Shown piece by piece: positions 1-10,165 of a stretch of DNA of 64,000 nt. Positions within the stretch are counted from its first letter, which is position 1, and each line of letters opens with the position of its first letter. The notes below the pieces were generated by a model. The model was not told the origin of the DNA. It saw only the letters and a list, made by a program, of their open reading frames with translations, and made no database searches. The translations under genes were made by a program, and so were the position numbers. Source of the stretch: Polaribacter sp. NJDZ03 (lineage in GTDB: Bacteria > Bacteroidota > Bacteroidia > Flavobacteriales > Flavobacteriaceae); the NCBI RefSeq assembly GCF_019263805.1, contig NZ_CP079195.1:2207501-2271500 (forward strand), read 5' to 3'.

Positions 1-2168
1 GCATCATATTCATAACCTCCACTTACAACATACAAATCATTATCTCCATCTGCATCTGCATCAAAAACGAGAGCCCCTAAGTCTTCGCTTAAAAGATCTT
101 CTTGTAAGAAACTTGTGTTCTGTGCTTCAAACCCTGTTTTAGTTTGATAAAACATTGCTCCTAATTTTCCTTTTGCTCCTCCAATAAAATAGTCTTCTAA
201 ACCATCATTATTTAAATCTCCTATTGCTAAAGCGGGTCCTAAAGAAGATAATTTATGAGGCAATAATACCTGAGTTTCAAAATCGTCATGTACGTTTTCT
301 TCATGTTTGTACTTTGGAAACAGGTTCTTTTCTGCTACAAATAAATTCTCTTTTTCTTCTTTATTATTGATAACAGCCGTTGTAGCATCATCATAATTAA
401 AAACTAGATTTTTATTTACAGAAACATTATTTAAAATTTGAGTTTTACCATTTTGCCAGACAACCTTTACTTCTTCAACTTTAGAAGTTGTACCCAAACC
501 AAAATGCAATTCTGGCGCTACGGAAGACTGAAAACCTCTGGTTAGTGTTAACTCTTGCATTTGAGTTTTATCGGCAGTTTTTACATAAACTCTATTTCCT
601 AATCCGAATTTATTATTTAAACCTCCTTTAAATCGAACCTTTAAGAAATTGCTATTGTCGGCACTTTTGTTCTCAAAAACAGCAGCATAATCATCTATAT
701 TATTGGTAATAATTTCTAAATCTCCATCATTATCTAAATCAGCATAAACAGCACCATTAGAAAACCCTTTGTATTCAATGCCCCACTTTTTATTTGCTTT
801 TTCAAAATTTAGATTTCCATTATTTTTAAAAATAAAATTATCTATTTTTTCTGATGGAATTTGTAAACTCATTTCTAAAGACTTGCTCACACCTACATTC
901 GCCTCTTCTAATTTTTTAAAATAATCTCTATTATTTACTTCTCTTCGAGTACCATTTGTAATAAAAACATCTTTAAACCCATCATTATCAAAATCTGCCA
1001 TTAAAGGTCCCCAGCTCCAATCTGTAGAAGAAGTACCTGTAATTCTAGAAATATTTGAAAAATATGGAATTCCATCATCAAAAACGCCAGAATTTACTTG
1101 AAAACAGTTTTGCATGTATTGATAATGAAAGCCAGCATCTACAACACTCCAAAACAAATCTGGATTCATACTTGCCATATTTGCCTTCTGTCTACGGTTA
1201 CTTTTAGCATCCATATCTACCTGAAAAATATCTAAATTTCCATCATTATTAAAATCGGCAATATCAACGCCCATTCCATAAAATGCCGTATGTGCAGTTG
1301 CTTTTTTTACAACTTCTTTAAAAGTTCCATCTTTTTGATTGATGTACATTAAATCTGGCGAACTAAAATCACTAGAAACATACAAATCTTGCCAACCATC
1401 ATTATTTAAATCTCCTACGGTAGCACTTAAAGATAAACCAAATGCTTTTAAACCAGCTTCATCGGTAACGTTTGTAAAAGTTCCTCCATCATTTCTATAT
1501 AAATGATCCGACTCGTTTTCTTTTACGTTTTTCATTTCCATTTGATAAACAAATGCTGGGGAACTAAATTTTAAAGGAGGATAATTTGCTACATACACAT
1601 CTAAGTCTCCATCATTATCATAATCAAAAAAAGTAGCATTTACACTATTTCCTTCATCTGCTAAACCATATTTTTCTGCTTGTTCTGTAAAAGTATTGTC
1701 TTTATTGTTGATGAATAACTGATTTTTTAATGTTCCAAATTTCCCTGAAACGGAACAATAGATATCTAAAAAACCATCATTATTTACATCTGCCATTGTA
1801 ACCCCTGTGTGCCACTCTTTATTGCCAGAAACACCAGCTTTTTCTGTAATATCTTCAAATTGTAAGTTCCCTTTATTTAGATATAATTTATTTGAAACTT
1901 GGTTACCTGTAAAATATAAGTCTGGCAATCCATCATTGTTTATATCACCAACAGAAACACCACCACCCATATAAATATAGGAATAAGTGAAATAATTTAT
2001 AGAATCGTTTTCTGTAAGAATGTTTTTAAAATCGATATTTGTATCCGTATTTTTTAACTGACTAAAAATTTGTGTAGACGCTATCTTAATTTCTTTCTTA
2101 GCCGATGTACAATTACAAAGAGTAGTTATTGTAAGCAATAATAAAATGTGTTTAAAATAAGATTTCAT
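1..2168 (-). CDS. VCBS/FG-GAP repeat lipoprotein with ASPIC/UnbV domain (3' end missing)
   Basis: The frame is open from an ATG at 2168 to the window edge, so about 722 residues are visible and the C-terminus is cut off. The N-terminus MKSYFKHILLLLTIT is a signal peptide, with a Cys-rich lipobox around Cys18/Cys20. At least seven calcium-loop type repeats follow, for example GDINNDGLPDLYFTGN, ADVNNDGFLDIY and DYDNDGDLDVYVANY. An ASPIC/UnbV-like segment near residues 500-570 contains RGFQSSVAPELHFGLG, and further VCBS repeats come after it. The family is common in Bacteroidota polysaccharide utilisation loci, often next to SusCD. Its role is not firmly known; surface carbohydrate binding is the usual inference. 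It lies downstream of susD on the same strand but is separated by about 590 bp and a terminator, so it is probably its own transcript. Confidence 0.85.
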   Translation of the reverse strand, partial: MKSYFKHILLLLTITTLCNCTSAKKEIKIASTQIFSQLKNTDTNIDFKNILTENDSINYFTYSYIYMGGGVSVGDINNDGLPDLYFTGNQVSNKLYLNKGNLQFEDITEKAGVSGNKEWHTGVTMADVNNDGFLDIYCSVSGKFGTLKNQLFINNKDNTFTEQAEKYGLADEGNSVNATFFDYDNDGDLDVYVANYPPLKFSSPAFVYQMEMKNVKENESDHLYRNDGGTFTNVTDEAGLKAFGLSLSATVGDLNNDGWQDLYVSSDFSSPDLMYINQKDGTFKEVVKKATAHTAFYGMGVDIADFNNDGNLDIFQVDMDAKSNRRQKANMASMNPDLFWSVVDAGFHYQYMQNCFQVNSGVFDDGIPYFSNISRITGTSSTDWSWGPLMADFDNDGFKDVFITNGTRREVNNRDYFKKLEEANVGVSKSLEMSLQIPSEKIDNFIFKNNGNLNFEKANKKWGIEYKGFSNGAVYADLDNDGDLEIITNNIDDYAAVFENKSADNSNFLKVRFKGGLNNKFGLGNRVYVKTADKTQMQELTLTRGFQSSVAPELHFGLGTTSKVEEVKVVWQNGKTQILNNVSVNKNLVFNYDDATTAVINNKEEKENLFVAEKNLFPKYKHEENVHDDFETQVLLPHKLSSLGPALAIGDLNNDGLEDYFIGGAKGKLGAMFYQTKTGFEAQNTSFLQEDLLSEDLGALVFDADADGDNDLYVVSGGYEYD

Positions 2169-2692
2169 TTTTATATATTTTTTTTTTAAAAATAAAGATA
2201 ATCCATTGTTAATATTTACACGTTTTAAACATGATGTATTGGCTATTTTTTAGTTGCTAAAAATTTATTTCATCATAATTATTTAATGATTTAGATAAAT
2301 AAATATTTTGCCTCACCTTTATTAACAATCAATAACATAAATTTCTATGTTTTCTACTTTTCTTGACAGCATCATATCATCAAAATAAAACCAATTTTAT
2401 TTTAAACTAATTTACTAAATTTTTAAAGAATTGTCAAGTAAATATCTACTAAACCATTCATATTAAAATTATCGGTAGCTACTCTAGCTTTAGCTAATGT
2501 GTCTATATAATTTAAGCAATTTAAATCATTGGTTTGCTTATCAAAATTTTAAAAATTTATATTCAATTTTCTCCCAGAAACAAGTATAAATTTCTCTTTT
2601 GATATGTATTATTTTATTGCTAGAAAAATACCCAAGAATAGTACGTTGTAAAAAAATATTTAGTTGAATATTGCTTATTTTTTAAAATAAAA
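2169..2692. other. AT-rich intergenic region with a possible regulatory word
   Basis: No gene is supported here. The sequence is very AT-rich. At 2230-2240 it contains CATGATGTATT, 11 bases identical to the core of the motif upstream of xylB (24728-24738), about 60 bp ahead of the VCBS lipoprotein start. This could be a weak copy of the locus operator, but the surrounding bases do not match well. Confidence 0.4.
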
Positions 2693-2724
2693 AAAACGGC
2701 GCTTCGTTAGAATACGCCGTTTTA
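2693..2724 (-). terminator. Rho-independent terminator after susD
   Basis: AAAACGGCG (2693-2701) pairs with CGCCGTTTT (2715-2723). Read on the minus strand the hairpin is followed by a T-rich run. It sits 36 bp past the susD-like stop and so closes the GH3-susC-susD operon. Confidence 0.8.
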
Positions 2725-2759
2725 ATCAATCAACTCAAATTTTTTATCTTTAATAGGTA

Positions 2760-4250
2760 TTAATACCCAGGGTTTTGGTCAGCACTTGTAACGTTAGGGT
2801 TAGAAGAAATTTCCTTATCTGGTATTGGCCATAATTCATTTTTACCTGTCTGGAAACCTGTACCAGCTAAAAAGGTTGCAGCTCTGTCCCAACGAATAAG
2901 ATCATCAAAACGAACTTGTTCACCTGCTAATTCTACTTTTCTTTCATGTACAATAGCTTCAAAAACTTCTGCTTTTGAAAGTGTCGTTGGTAATAAAGGA
3001 AATACTCCTCCTGCTGTTGCACCTGCTCTAGCTCTTACTCTATTTATATAACCAACTGCAATAGATTGTGATCCACCAGGTTTTAGACTTTCACATTCTG
3101 CCATCATTAACAACACATCTGAATAACGGATTACTTTCGCATTAATTCCAGATTCTTGTACTTCACTAGGTTGCTTATAATAATTTTGATATTTTCTCCA
3201 ACCTCTCCCTACAGCAAAGTCAGTTGCTTTAAAGGTTTTAGTATTGTTATCATAAGAATCTCCTGCAAAATAAAATGTTGCATTTAATCTCTTATCACCA
3301 GCTTCAAAAGAATTAACTAAATCGTCTGAAGGCGCAGATCCAAACCAATCTAAGGCTCCATAATCTTGTCCTCTAAAAGTAGCATGGTTTTTACCGGTAC
3401 CATCGCTACCCCATTTATTGTTAGTTCCTAAACTTAAATCATATTGCACTTCCCAAACTGATTCTATACCATGTTCTGTTTCTTCTAAAAAGTTATCTAA
3501 GAAATTAGGCTCTAAATCGTAACCAGACATTTTGTTAAATGAAGCTAACGCATCTACATATCTCTTTTGATACAATAATACTTTTCCTAAGAAAGCTTGT
3601 GCAGCACCTTTAGTAGCTCTACCGTTTTCTTCTGACTCTTTAGGCAATAAATGAATTGAAGCATCTTCTAAATCTTCAATTATTAATGCAATTATATCTG
3701 CTTTTGGGCTAATTTCCTTCCCTAAGCTTTCTGTAAAGTCTCCGTTTCTTAATAATGGAATGTCTCCAAACTTATTAACTAACAACCAATAGTATTGTGC
3801 TCTTAAAAATTTAGCTTCTGCATAGAATTTTAATCTCTTTGCATTACTTAATTCTCCTTCTGGAATTCCATCAATAATTGCCGCATTACCAATTACAAAA
3901 TTTGCTTTATTGATACCTCTATAACAAGCATCCCAATAGTCTTTAATAAAAACATTTGTAGAGTTAAAGCTAAAGTCTAAAAACACTTCTTTATTTGGCT
4001 CCATACCACCACCATTAACAGCTTCTTGAGACATATTGTCATTCATAAACCACATTAACCTACCATATAAGGCACCAGGTTGTAAGTTAGCGTATGAGGC
4101 ATTAACAGCAGACTGAACTTGCGTTTCGTTTGCAAAAAAAGTTTCTGGCATTACCTGGTTTGGATCTGCTAACTCTAGATCATTTGTACTACAAGAATTT
4201 ATAGCAAAAACACCTGTAAGAAACAGAAATAAAATTTTATATTTTTTCAT
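2760..4250 (-). CDS. SusD/RagB-family outer-membrane glycan-binding lipoprotein
   Basis: This 496-residue lipoprotein has the signal MKKYKILFLFLTGVFAINSC with the lipid-bearing Cys at residue 20. It shows the family's helical TPR-like body and typical elements: NKANFVIGNA, AEAKFLRAQYYWLLVNKFGDIPL, VIRYSDVLLMMAE, VHERKVELAGEQVRFDDLIRW and a C-terminal LWPIPDKEI. SusD proteins sit on the cell surface as a lid over the SusC channel and bind the oligosaccharide to be imported. The gene starts 12 bp after the susC-like stop, so the two form a pair in one operon with the upstream GH3 gene. The xylan or xylo-oligosaccharide ligand is inferred only from the neighbouring xylose genes. Confidence 0.95.
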   Translation of the reverse strand: MKKYKILFLFLTGVFAINSCSTNDLELADPNQVMPETFFANETQVQSAVNASYANLQPGALYGRLMWFMNDNMSQEAVNGGGMEPNKEVFLDFSFNSTNVFIKDYWDACYRGINKANFVIGNAAIIDGIPEGELSNAKRLKFYAEAKFLRAQYYWLLVNKFGDIPLLRNGDFTESLGKEISPKADIIALIIEDLEDASIHLLPKESEENGRATKGAAQAFLGKVLLYQKRYVDALASFNKMSGYDLEPNFLDNFLEETEHGIESVWEVQYDLSLGTNNKWGSDGTGKNHATFRGQDYGALDWFGSAPSDDLVNSFEAGDKRLNATFYFAGDSYDNNTKTFKATDFAVGRGWRKYQNYYKQPSEVQESGINAKVIRYSDVLLMMAECESLKPGGSQSIAVGYINRVRARAGATAGGVFPLLPTTLSKAEVFEAIVHERKVELAGEQVRFDDLIRWDRAATFLAGTGFQTGKNELWPIPDKEISSNPNVTSADQNPGY

Positions 4251-4262
4251 GATTATTATTTT

Positions 4263-7238
4263 TTAAAATGAAACTTGAACTCCGAATAAGAATGATTTTG
4301 GTTGTGGATATCTTCCATAATCTACACCTGATGTTAATTCTGGATCTAATCCACTATAATCTGTTATAGTAATTAAGTTTTGCCCACTTACATACAACCT
4401 AAGTTTAGAAAGGTAACCTTTTAACAACTCGCTAGGAACTGTATAACCCAAATTAATGTTTTTTAACCTGGTGTAAGAACCATCCTCAATAAATCTATCT
4501 GATACTGCAAAGTTTTCTGTAGATCCACCAAATCTTGGTGTTGTAGTTGTTAAATTACCAGGAGTCCAACTATCTAACAAAACAGGGCTTCCATTAAATA
4601 CTCTACGAGCACCACCTTCTAAATCATATCTAATGGTATTATAAACATCAACTCCTTGTACACCAGTAATAAATAAACTAGCATCAAAGTTTTTATAATT
4701 AGCACTTAAATTTAAACCATAAGTAAAATCTGCAAGTCCATTTCCTAACACAGTTCTATCATCAGCATTAATCTGTCCATCACCATTTATATCTTTATAT
4801 CTTATATCTCCTGGTTTAATATCTGTTTGACCCGTATTTGCAGAAAAAACAGCATCTACTTCTCCTTGGTTTTGATAAATACCATCACTAATATAACCAT
4901 AAAAATGGTCTATCGCTTCTCCCTGTTGAATGTTTGTAACGTTAACTGCAGCATCTTGCAGAAAATTTCTAGGAATTTCATTTACCCCTAAAATTAACAC
5001 TTTATTAGTACTAGAACCAATATTAAAATTAGCAGACCAAGTCAAATCACCTTCATTATCATTATATCCTAAAATTGCTTCAAAACCTTTAGTTTCTACA
5101 GAACCAATATTTGATGTAATGTTACCAGCATGAGAACCAGAAGATAATGGCGTTGGTAAACTCACTAATAAATCATCACTTCTGTTGTTAAAATATTCTA
5201 AACTTGCTGTAAATTTATTATTAAGTATACCTACATCAAGACCTATATTTAAATTCGTTTTTTCCTCCCATTTTAAATCTGGGTTAGAACCACCATCTTG
5301 GGTAAAACCTGGTGCAAAAGAATCTCCTACAGGATATTCAAAACCACCAACAAGTGTAGCAGAGTATTGGTAATCTCCAATAGCATCGTTACCACTAATA
5401 CCGTAACTAGATCTTAATTTTAAATTATTAATATTACTATCATCTCCAAAAAATTCTTCTTCAGAAATTACCCACCCTAAAGATACTGCTGGAAAAGTAC
5501 CCCAACGATTGTTTTCTCCAAATCTAGAAGAAGCATCTCTTCTTACAGAAGCAGAGAAAATATATTTAGTATCATAATTATAGTTTAATCGTGCTAAATA
5601 ACCTAACCTAGTTGTTTTGTTATTATTACTTCCAATAGTTTGAGAATCTGGTCCAAACTGCTGTACCTCATCAGTAACAAGGTTTCTTGCACTACCACCA
5701 AAACCTAAATAAGTGTTTTCTGTTTTTTCTACTAAAGCTAAAAACTCAACATTGTGCTTTTCTGCAAATGTTTTTTCGTAGTTTAAACTGTTTGTAAAAA
5801 CCAATCCTTGACCGTAAGCTACACCTGCATTAAAAGAAGCAAAGTCTTGTGCATGCGTATTACTAGCATCATCAGAATAAATAGGTACAAAAGTACTATT
5901 TCTACTATTAAAATAATCTAAACCTATTTGAGTTCTAAATTTAAGACCTTCTAAAATGTCATATTCACCATACAAACTACCAATAACTCCTATATTATGG
6001 GTACTAAATGTTGGAAGTGTTTGAATTCTAATAGGATTCTCTGCATTTTGGCTATCACCAACATTATCTGGTCCTTGAAAACCACCTTTATTATCAGGAT
6101 TATATACCGGTAAAAATGGAACTGAATTTACAGCATGTGTTATTAACGTTCTACCACCCCCCATTTGTTCTCCTTTAGACTTACTTAATGATATAGACAT
6201 TGTTTGTCCAAACTTTAACTTTCCTAAAGTATAAGAACTGTTTGCTCTAAAAGAATAACGATCGAAACCTGTATTAACAATTGTACCTTCTTGTTTTAAA
6301 TATTCTGCTGAAAAATATTGTGTACTATTTTCTGTTCCTTTAGAATAATCTAATTTATAATCTTGTATTAAACCAACTTGAAATAGTGCATCTTGCCAAT
6401 CTGTATCGTTTTCAAATATTGCTGCAGGTCTGTCTGGAAAAACATTGTTATTAGCAGCAAATTTTAAATACTGAGCAGTATTCATAAGATTATACCTGTT
6501 AGTAACTGTCTGAGCACCTGTATATGAAGAGAAATTTAAGGTTCCTCTACCTTTTTTTCCACTTTTTGTAGTTACTAAAACTACACCATTAGAACCTCTT
6601 GCTCCATATAATGCAGTAGTAGAAGCGTCTTTTAATATAGACACGTTTTCTATATCTGAAGGGCTAATTCCAGAAAGATCTCCTACAATTACACCATCAA
6701 TAACAAATAAAGGACTATTGTTACCAAAAGTACCTAAACCTCTAATTAAAACTTGAGGACTAGATCCTGGTGCTCCTGAATTAACAATAGTTACACCTGC
6801 AGCTCTACCTTGTAAAGCTTGTTCTGCATTTGCTACTGGTAATGAGGCCATTTCTGCCGCATCTACTGTTGCAATGGCACCTGTAACTGTTTTTCTACTT
6901 TGTTTACCATAAGCTACTACAACTATTTCATCAAGACTTTCTAAAGATGCTATTAAAACAACATCAATATTTGTTTTATCTCCAACTAAAATAGTTTGAC
7001 CAGTCATACCAATGTATGCAAAGACTAACTCATCTGTAGGCGAAATATTGTCAATCTTAAAAAGACCATCAAAGTCTGTTTGTACTCCTTTTTGTGTTCC
7101 ATTTACTACTACACTAACACCAGGTAATAATTCTCCCATGGCATCTTTTACTGTTCCGCTAACAGTCTTAGATTGTGAAAACAGACTCTGAGTACATATC
7201 ATAACTAATGCTATGATAGCGATTTTCATTTTTATCAT
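4263..7238 (-). CDS. SusC/RagA-family TonB-dependent outer-membrane transporter
   Basis: This 991-residue protein has a signal peptide (MKIAIIALVMICTQSLFSQS), a carboxypeptidase-regulatory-like domain at about 25-95 (VSGTVKDAMGELLPGVSVVV, FDGLFKID), and a plug with ALQGRAAGVTIV and LIRGLGTFGNNSPLFVIDG. The SusC signature VSILKDASTTALYGARGSNG follows, then a long 22-strand barrel ending in a terminal Phe (GVQVSF). It would import oligosaccharides in partnership with the SusD-like protein, powered by TonB/ExbBD. Two starts three codons apart are possible (MIKMKI); the second looks like the natural signal peptide start. It follows the GH3 gene by 16 bp. Substrate specificity is inferred from context. 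Confidence 0.95.
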   Translation of the reverse strand: MIKMKIAIIALVMICTQSLFSQSKTVSGTVKDAMGELLPGVSVVVNGTQKGVQTDFDGLFKIDNISPTDELVFAYIGMTGQTILVGDKTNIDVVLIASLESLDEIVVVAYGKQSRKTVTGAIATVDAAEMASLPVANAEQALQGRAAGVTIVNSGAPGSSPQVLIRGLGTFGNNSPLFVIDGVIVGDLSGISPSDIENVSILKDASTTALYGARGSNGVVLVTTKSGKKGRGTLNFSSYTGAQTVTNRYNLMNTAQYLKFAANNNVFPDRPAAIFENDTDWQDALFQVGLIQDYKLDYSKGTENSTQYFSAEYLKQEGTIVNTGFDRYSFRANSSYTLGKLKFGQTMSISLSKSKGEQMGGGRTLITHAVNSVPFLPVYNPDNKGGFQGPDNVGDSQNAENPIRIQTLPTFSTHNIGVIGSLYGEYDILEGLKFRTQIGLDYFNSRNSTFVPIYSDDASNTHAQDFASFNAGVAYGQGLVFTNSLNYEKTFAEKHNVEFLALVEKTENTYLGFGGSARNLVTDEVQQFGPDSQTIGSNNNKTTRLGYLARLNYNYDTKYIFSASVRRDASSRFGENNRWGTFPAVSLGWVISEEEFFGDDSNINNLKLRSSYGISGNDAIGDYQYSATLVGGFEYPVGDSFAPGFTQDGGSNPDLKWEEKTNLNIGLDVGILNNKFTASLEYFNNRSDDLLVSLPTPLSSGSHAGNITSNIGSVETKGFEAILGYNDNEGDLTWSANFNIGSSTNKVLILGVNEIPRNFLQDAAVNVTNIQQGEAIDHFYGYISDGIYQNQGEVDAVFSANTGQTDIKPGDIRYKDINGDGQINADDRTVLGNGLADFTYGLNLSANYKNFDASLFITGVQGVDVYNTIRYDLEGGARRVFNGSPVLLDSWTPGNLTTTTPRFGGSTENFAVSDRFIEDGSYTRLKNINLGYTVPSELLKGYLSKLRLYVSGQNLITITDYSGLDPELTSGVDYGRYPQPKSFLFGVQVSF

Positions 7239-7254
7239 TTTGAATAATTTAAAT

Positions 7255-9912
7255 TTATTGAACTTGAACTTTAGTGATTAACACATTCTTTTCTGATGAC
7301 AACTTTACATCTGGTTGTTTGCCACCAATACTAATATTCATCATTCCAGATTCTATTACTTTTTTTCCTTCTTCAGATATTCTTGCATATTTTGTAGCAG
7401 GAATTTTAAATGTTATTGTTTTAGTTTCATTCGCTTTTATAAGCACTTTCTTAAAGTCTACCAAACTTCTTATTGGATTGTTTTTAATTGTATCGTTCTC
7501 ATGTGTAACATAACATTGTACAACTTCTTCTCCAGAATATTTACTGTTATTTTTCACATCAACCGAAATAATAAAATCCTCATTTTTAGCAATCTTCTCT
7601 GATATTTCTAAATTTGAATACTCAAAATTAGCATAACTTAAACCATGGCCAAAAGAAAATAAAGGCTCTCCTTTAAAGTATCTATACGTTCTGTTTTCCA
7701 TGTTGTAATTTTTAAAATCTGGTAAATCTTTTACAGATTTATAAAAAGTTACTGGTAGTTTCCCAGATGGGTTATAATCTCCAAAAAGAATATCTGCAAT
7801 TGCTCTACCACCAAATTCACCAGGATACCATGATTCTAAAATAGCAGGAACATTTTCTGCAGTCCAATTAATAGCCAAAGCACTTCCATTCATTAAAACA
7901 ACAATTGTTGGCTTGCCTAATTTCTGAATGCTTTTAACTAATTCTAACTGTGTTTTTGGTAGTGTAATTTTAGATCTATCTCCTTTATCAAAACCTTCTA
8001 TAACAACAGACATTTCTTCGCCCTCTATTTCTGGTGTTAATCCTAAACAAAGAATTACTACTTCAGATTTTTTTGCAGCTTCTAATGCTGGCGATAATAA
8101 GTCTTCATTTAATTTTGCCCAAACTAAATGTGCTTGAGGGTCTGATAGTGTATTATTATATTCTATTCTTATTTTATAAGCTTCTTTTGCTTTTAATTTT
8201 GCATCAAAATATTCTAATTTTGGCTCATATTCTGCACTGTATTCAAACTTTAAAGAATCATTGATATACAGCTTTGCATAGCTACTTGCTTTTAAACCAA
8301 TTCTATAATCTCCAGATTCTTCTGGCACAATTTCTCCTGACCATCTTACTGAAAAATCATCCGATTTTAAATCTTTAATAGGTCTAATAGGCGTCCAAAT
8401 AAAGTCTACAGTAGCATCGTTTCTAACCAATACCGGCTCTCCTTCTAAATTACTATTGCTGTAATACTCTGCTTTAAGACCTAAACCATTTTCATTTTTT
8501 AAAACCTCATTAGGTATTGCTTTTAAGCTTGGCCATTCTTTTGCAATGTAAGAACCTAAGGCATAATTAATAGTTGTGTTTGGTAATTTCTCTTGTAATC
8601 CTTTTAACGGTGTAATAAAGTTCTTTGGCGTTCCGTGATAATTACCTAACAATGCTTGTTTAGAGTCTGCATTTGGACCAATTACTGCAATCGATTTTAT
8701 ACTTTTACTTAAAGGCAATATATTATTGTCATTTTTTAACAACACCATAGATTCTTTGGCTATTTGTTCTGACAATTTATAATGCTTATCACTTGCAACA
8801 ACACTGTATGGTATTTTAGACCATTTAACATTGTTTTGGTCATCAAACATTCCTAATTTAAAACGAGCAGAAAATAATCTTATCAAAGCAATATCTAATT
8901 CTTCTTCGTTTATTAACTGCTTTAAAACTGCTTCATTTAAGTTAGGGTCATATGCACTACCACAATTTAAATCGGTACCACTTGTTACTGCCATTGCAGC
9001 TGCTTCTTCTGGTGTTTTTACAACAGCATGTTTGTCTTCTTCCCAAAAATCATTTATTGCCCAACAGTCTGAAACTACATATCCACTAAACCCCCAATCT
9101 TCTCTTAATATTTTTTGAAGTAATAAATCACTACCACAACAAGGTTTATCATTATACCTATTATAAGCACACATTACAGAATGTACTTTTGCTTCTTTTA
9201 CAGCAGCTTCAAAAGCTGGTAAATAGGTTTCGTACAAATCTTTTTTAGTAGTTACATAATTATCTTGATGTCTCGATTTTTCTGGTCCACTATGAACTGC
9301 AAAATGTTTTGCTGTTGCAACCACTTTTAAATGCTTTTCATCATCACCTTGTAAACCTTTTATATAGTTTACTCCTATTCTACTTGTTAAAAAAGGATCT
9401 TCTCCATAAGTTTCTTGTCCTCTTCCCCAACGTGGATCTCTAAAAATATTAATGTTCGGAGTCCAGAAAGTAAGACCTTGTCCCATTCTTCTTTTTCCTT
9501 CACTAATAAATTTATGATGTTTTGCTCTTGCTTCATCAGAAACAACAGTTCCCATATTAAAAATTAAATCTGGGTTCCAGGTTGCTCCCATACCTATTGC
9601 TTGCGGAAAAACAGTTGCTTCACCAGCTCTACCAACTCCATGTAAACATTCGTTCCACCAATTATATTCTGGCACCCCTAATCTTTCTATTGCGGGTGCA
9701 TCATATCTCATTTGAGATATTTTTTCAGTCAATGTCATTAGACTAATTAAATCTGTTGCTCTTTCTTCTGTTGATAGAGATTCATTTTGAAATTTAAATC
9801 CTGTCTTTTCTTTACTACATGAAAAAACAAGAAATAATGAAAGGAAGCAGATCTTAAAAGCGCTTCTAGATTTTAATTTATTGGTATTCATTTTACTTTT
9901 ATTCAATATCAT
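7255..9912 (-). CDS. Glycoside hydrolase family 3 lipoprotein with PA14 insert (probable beta-xylosidase or beta-glucosidase)
   Basis: This 885-residue exported enzyme has a lipobox LVFSC with the Cys near residue 32, so it is probably a lipoprotein. A second in-frame ATG (MNTNKLKS, residue 8) is an equally likely start. The N-terminal GH3 barrel carries the family landmarks NEGLHG-like NECLHGVGRAG, FRDPRWGRGQETYGEDP, the KHF motif near 202-204 and the nucleophile Asp282 in YVVSDCWAI. A PA14 domain is inserted at about 475-610 (LKAEYYSNSNLEG, ESGDYRIGL), as in many Bacteroidota GH3 exo-enzymes. The second GH3 domain (GEEMSVVIEGFDKGDR) and a C-terminal fibronectin III-like domain follow. It would release terminal sugars from imported or surface oligosaccharides. 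Beta-xylosidase activity is the best guess because xylA and xylB are nearby. Confidence 0.92.
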   Translation of the reverse strand: MILNKSKMNTNKLKSRSAFKICFLSLFLVFSCSKEKTGFKFQNESLSTEERATDLISLMTLTEKISQMRYDAPAIERLGVPEYNWWNECLHGVGRAGEATVFPQAIGMGATWNPDLIFNMGTVVSDEARAKHHKFISEGKRRMGQGLTFWTPNINIFRDPRWGRGQETYGEDPFLTSRIGVNYIKGLQGDDEKHLKVVATAKHFAVHSGPEKSRHQDNYVTTKKDLYETYLPAFEAAVKEAKVHSVMCAYNRYNDKPCCGSDLLLQKILREDWGFSGYVVSDCWAINDFWEEDKHAVVKTPEEAAAMAVTSGTDLNCGSAYDPNLNEAVLKQLINEEELDIALIRLFSARFKLGMFDDQNNVKWSKIPYSVVASDKHYKLSEQIAKESMVLLKNDNNILPLSKSIKSIAVIGPNADSKQALLGNYHGTPKNFITPLKGLQEKLPNTTINYALGSYIAKEWPSLKAIPNEVLKNENGLGLKAEYYSNSNLEGEPVLVRNDATVDFIWTPIRPIKDLKSDDFSVRWSGEIVPEESGDYRIGLKASSYAKLYINDSLKFEYSAEYEPKLEYFDAKLKAKEAYKIRIEYNNTLSDPQAHLVWAKLNEDLLSPALEAAKKSEVVILCLGLTPEIEGEEMSVVIEGFDKGDRSKITLPKTQLELVKSIQKLGKPTIVVLMNGSALAINWTAENVPAILESWYPGEFGGRAIADILFGDYNPSGKLPVTFYKSVKDLPDFKNYNMENRTYRYFKGEPLFSFGHGLSYANFEYSNLEISEKIAKNEDFIISVDVKNNSKYSGEEVVQCYVTHENDTIKNNPIRSLVDFKKVLIKANETKTITFKIPATKYARISEEGKKVIESGMMNISIGGKQPDVKLSSEKNVLITKVQVQ

Positions 9913-10165
9913 TAATTAAAGGTTAAGATTAGTAACAGTATTAAAATACCCATAATAAATATTTCTAAAATAATATTTCTTATAGGATATTTTTCTGCAC
10001 AACGAACTCATACAACTATTCAAATATAGAAAGTTGATGTATTTTTGAATAAAAAAAAGAATGCATACGATGTTAATTTTGGCTCTTTATAGGGTAAAAT
10101 AGCACAAACACTGTATCCATTAGCTTTTGGTAGCTAATTTTACATTCAAGAAAAAAAGGAAAGAG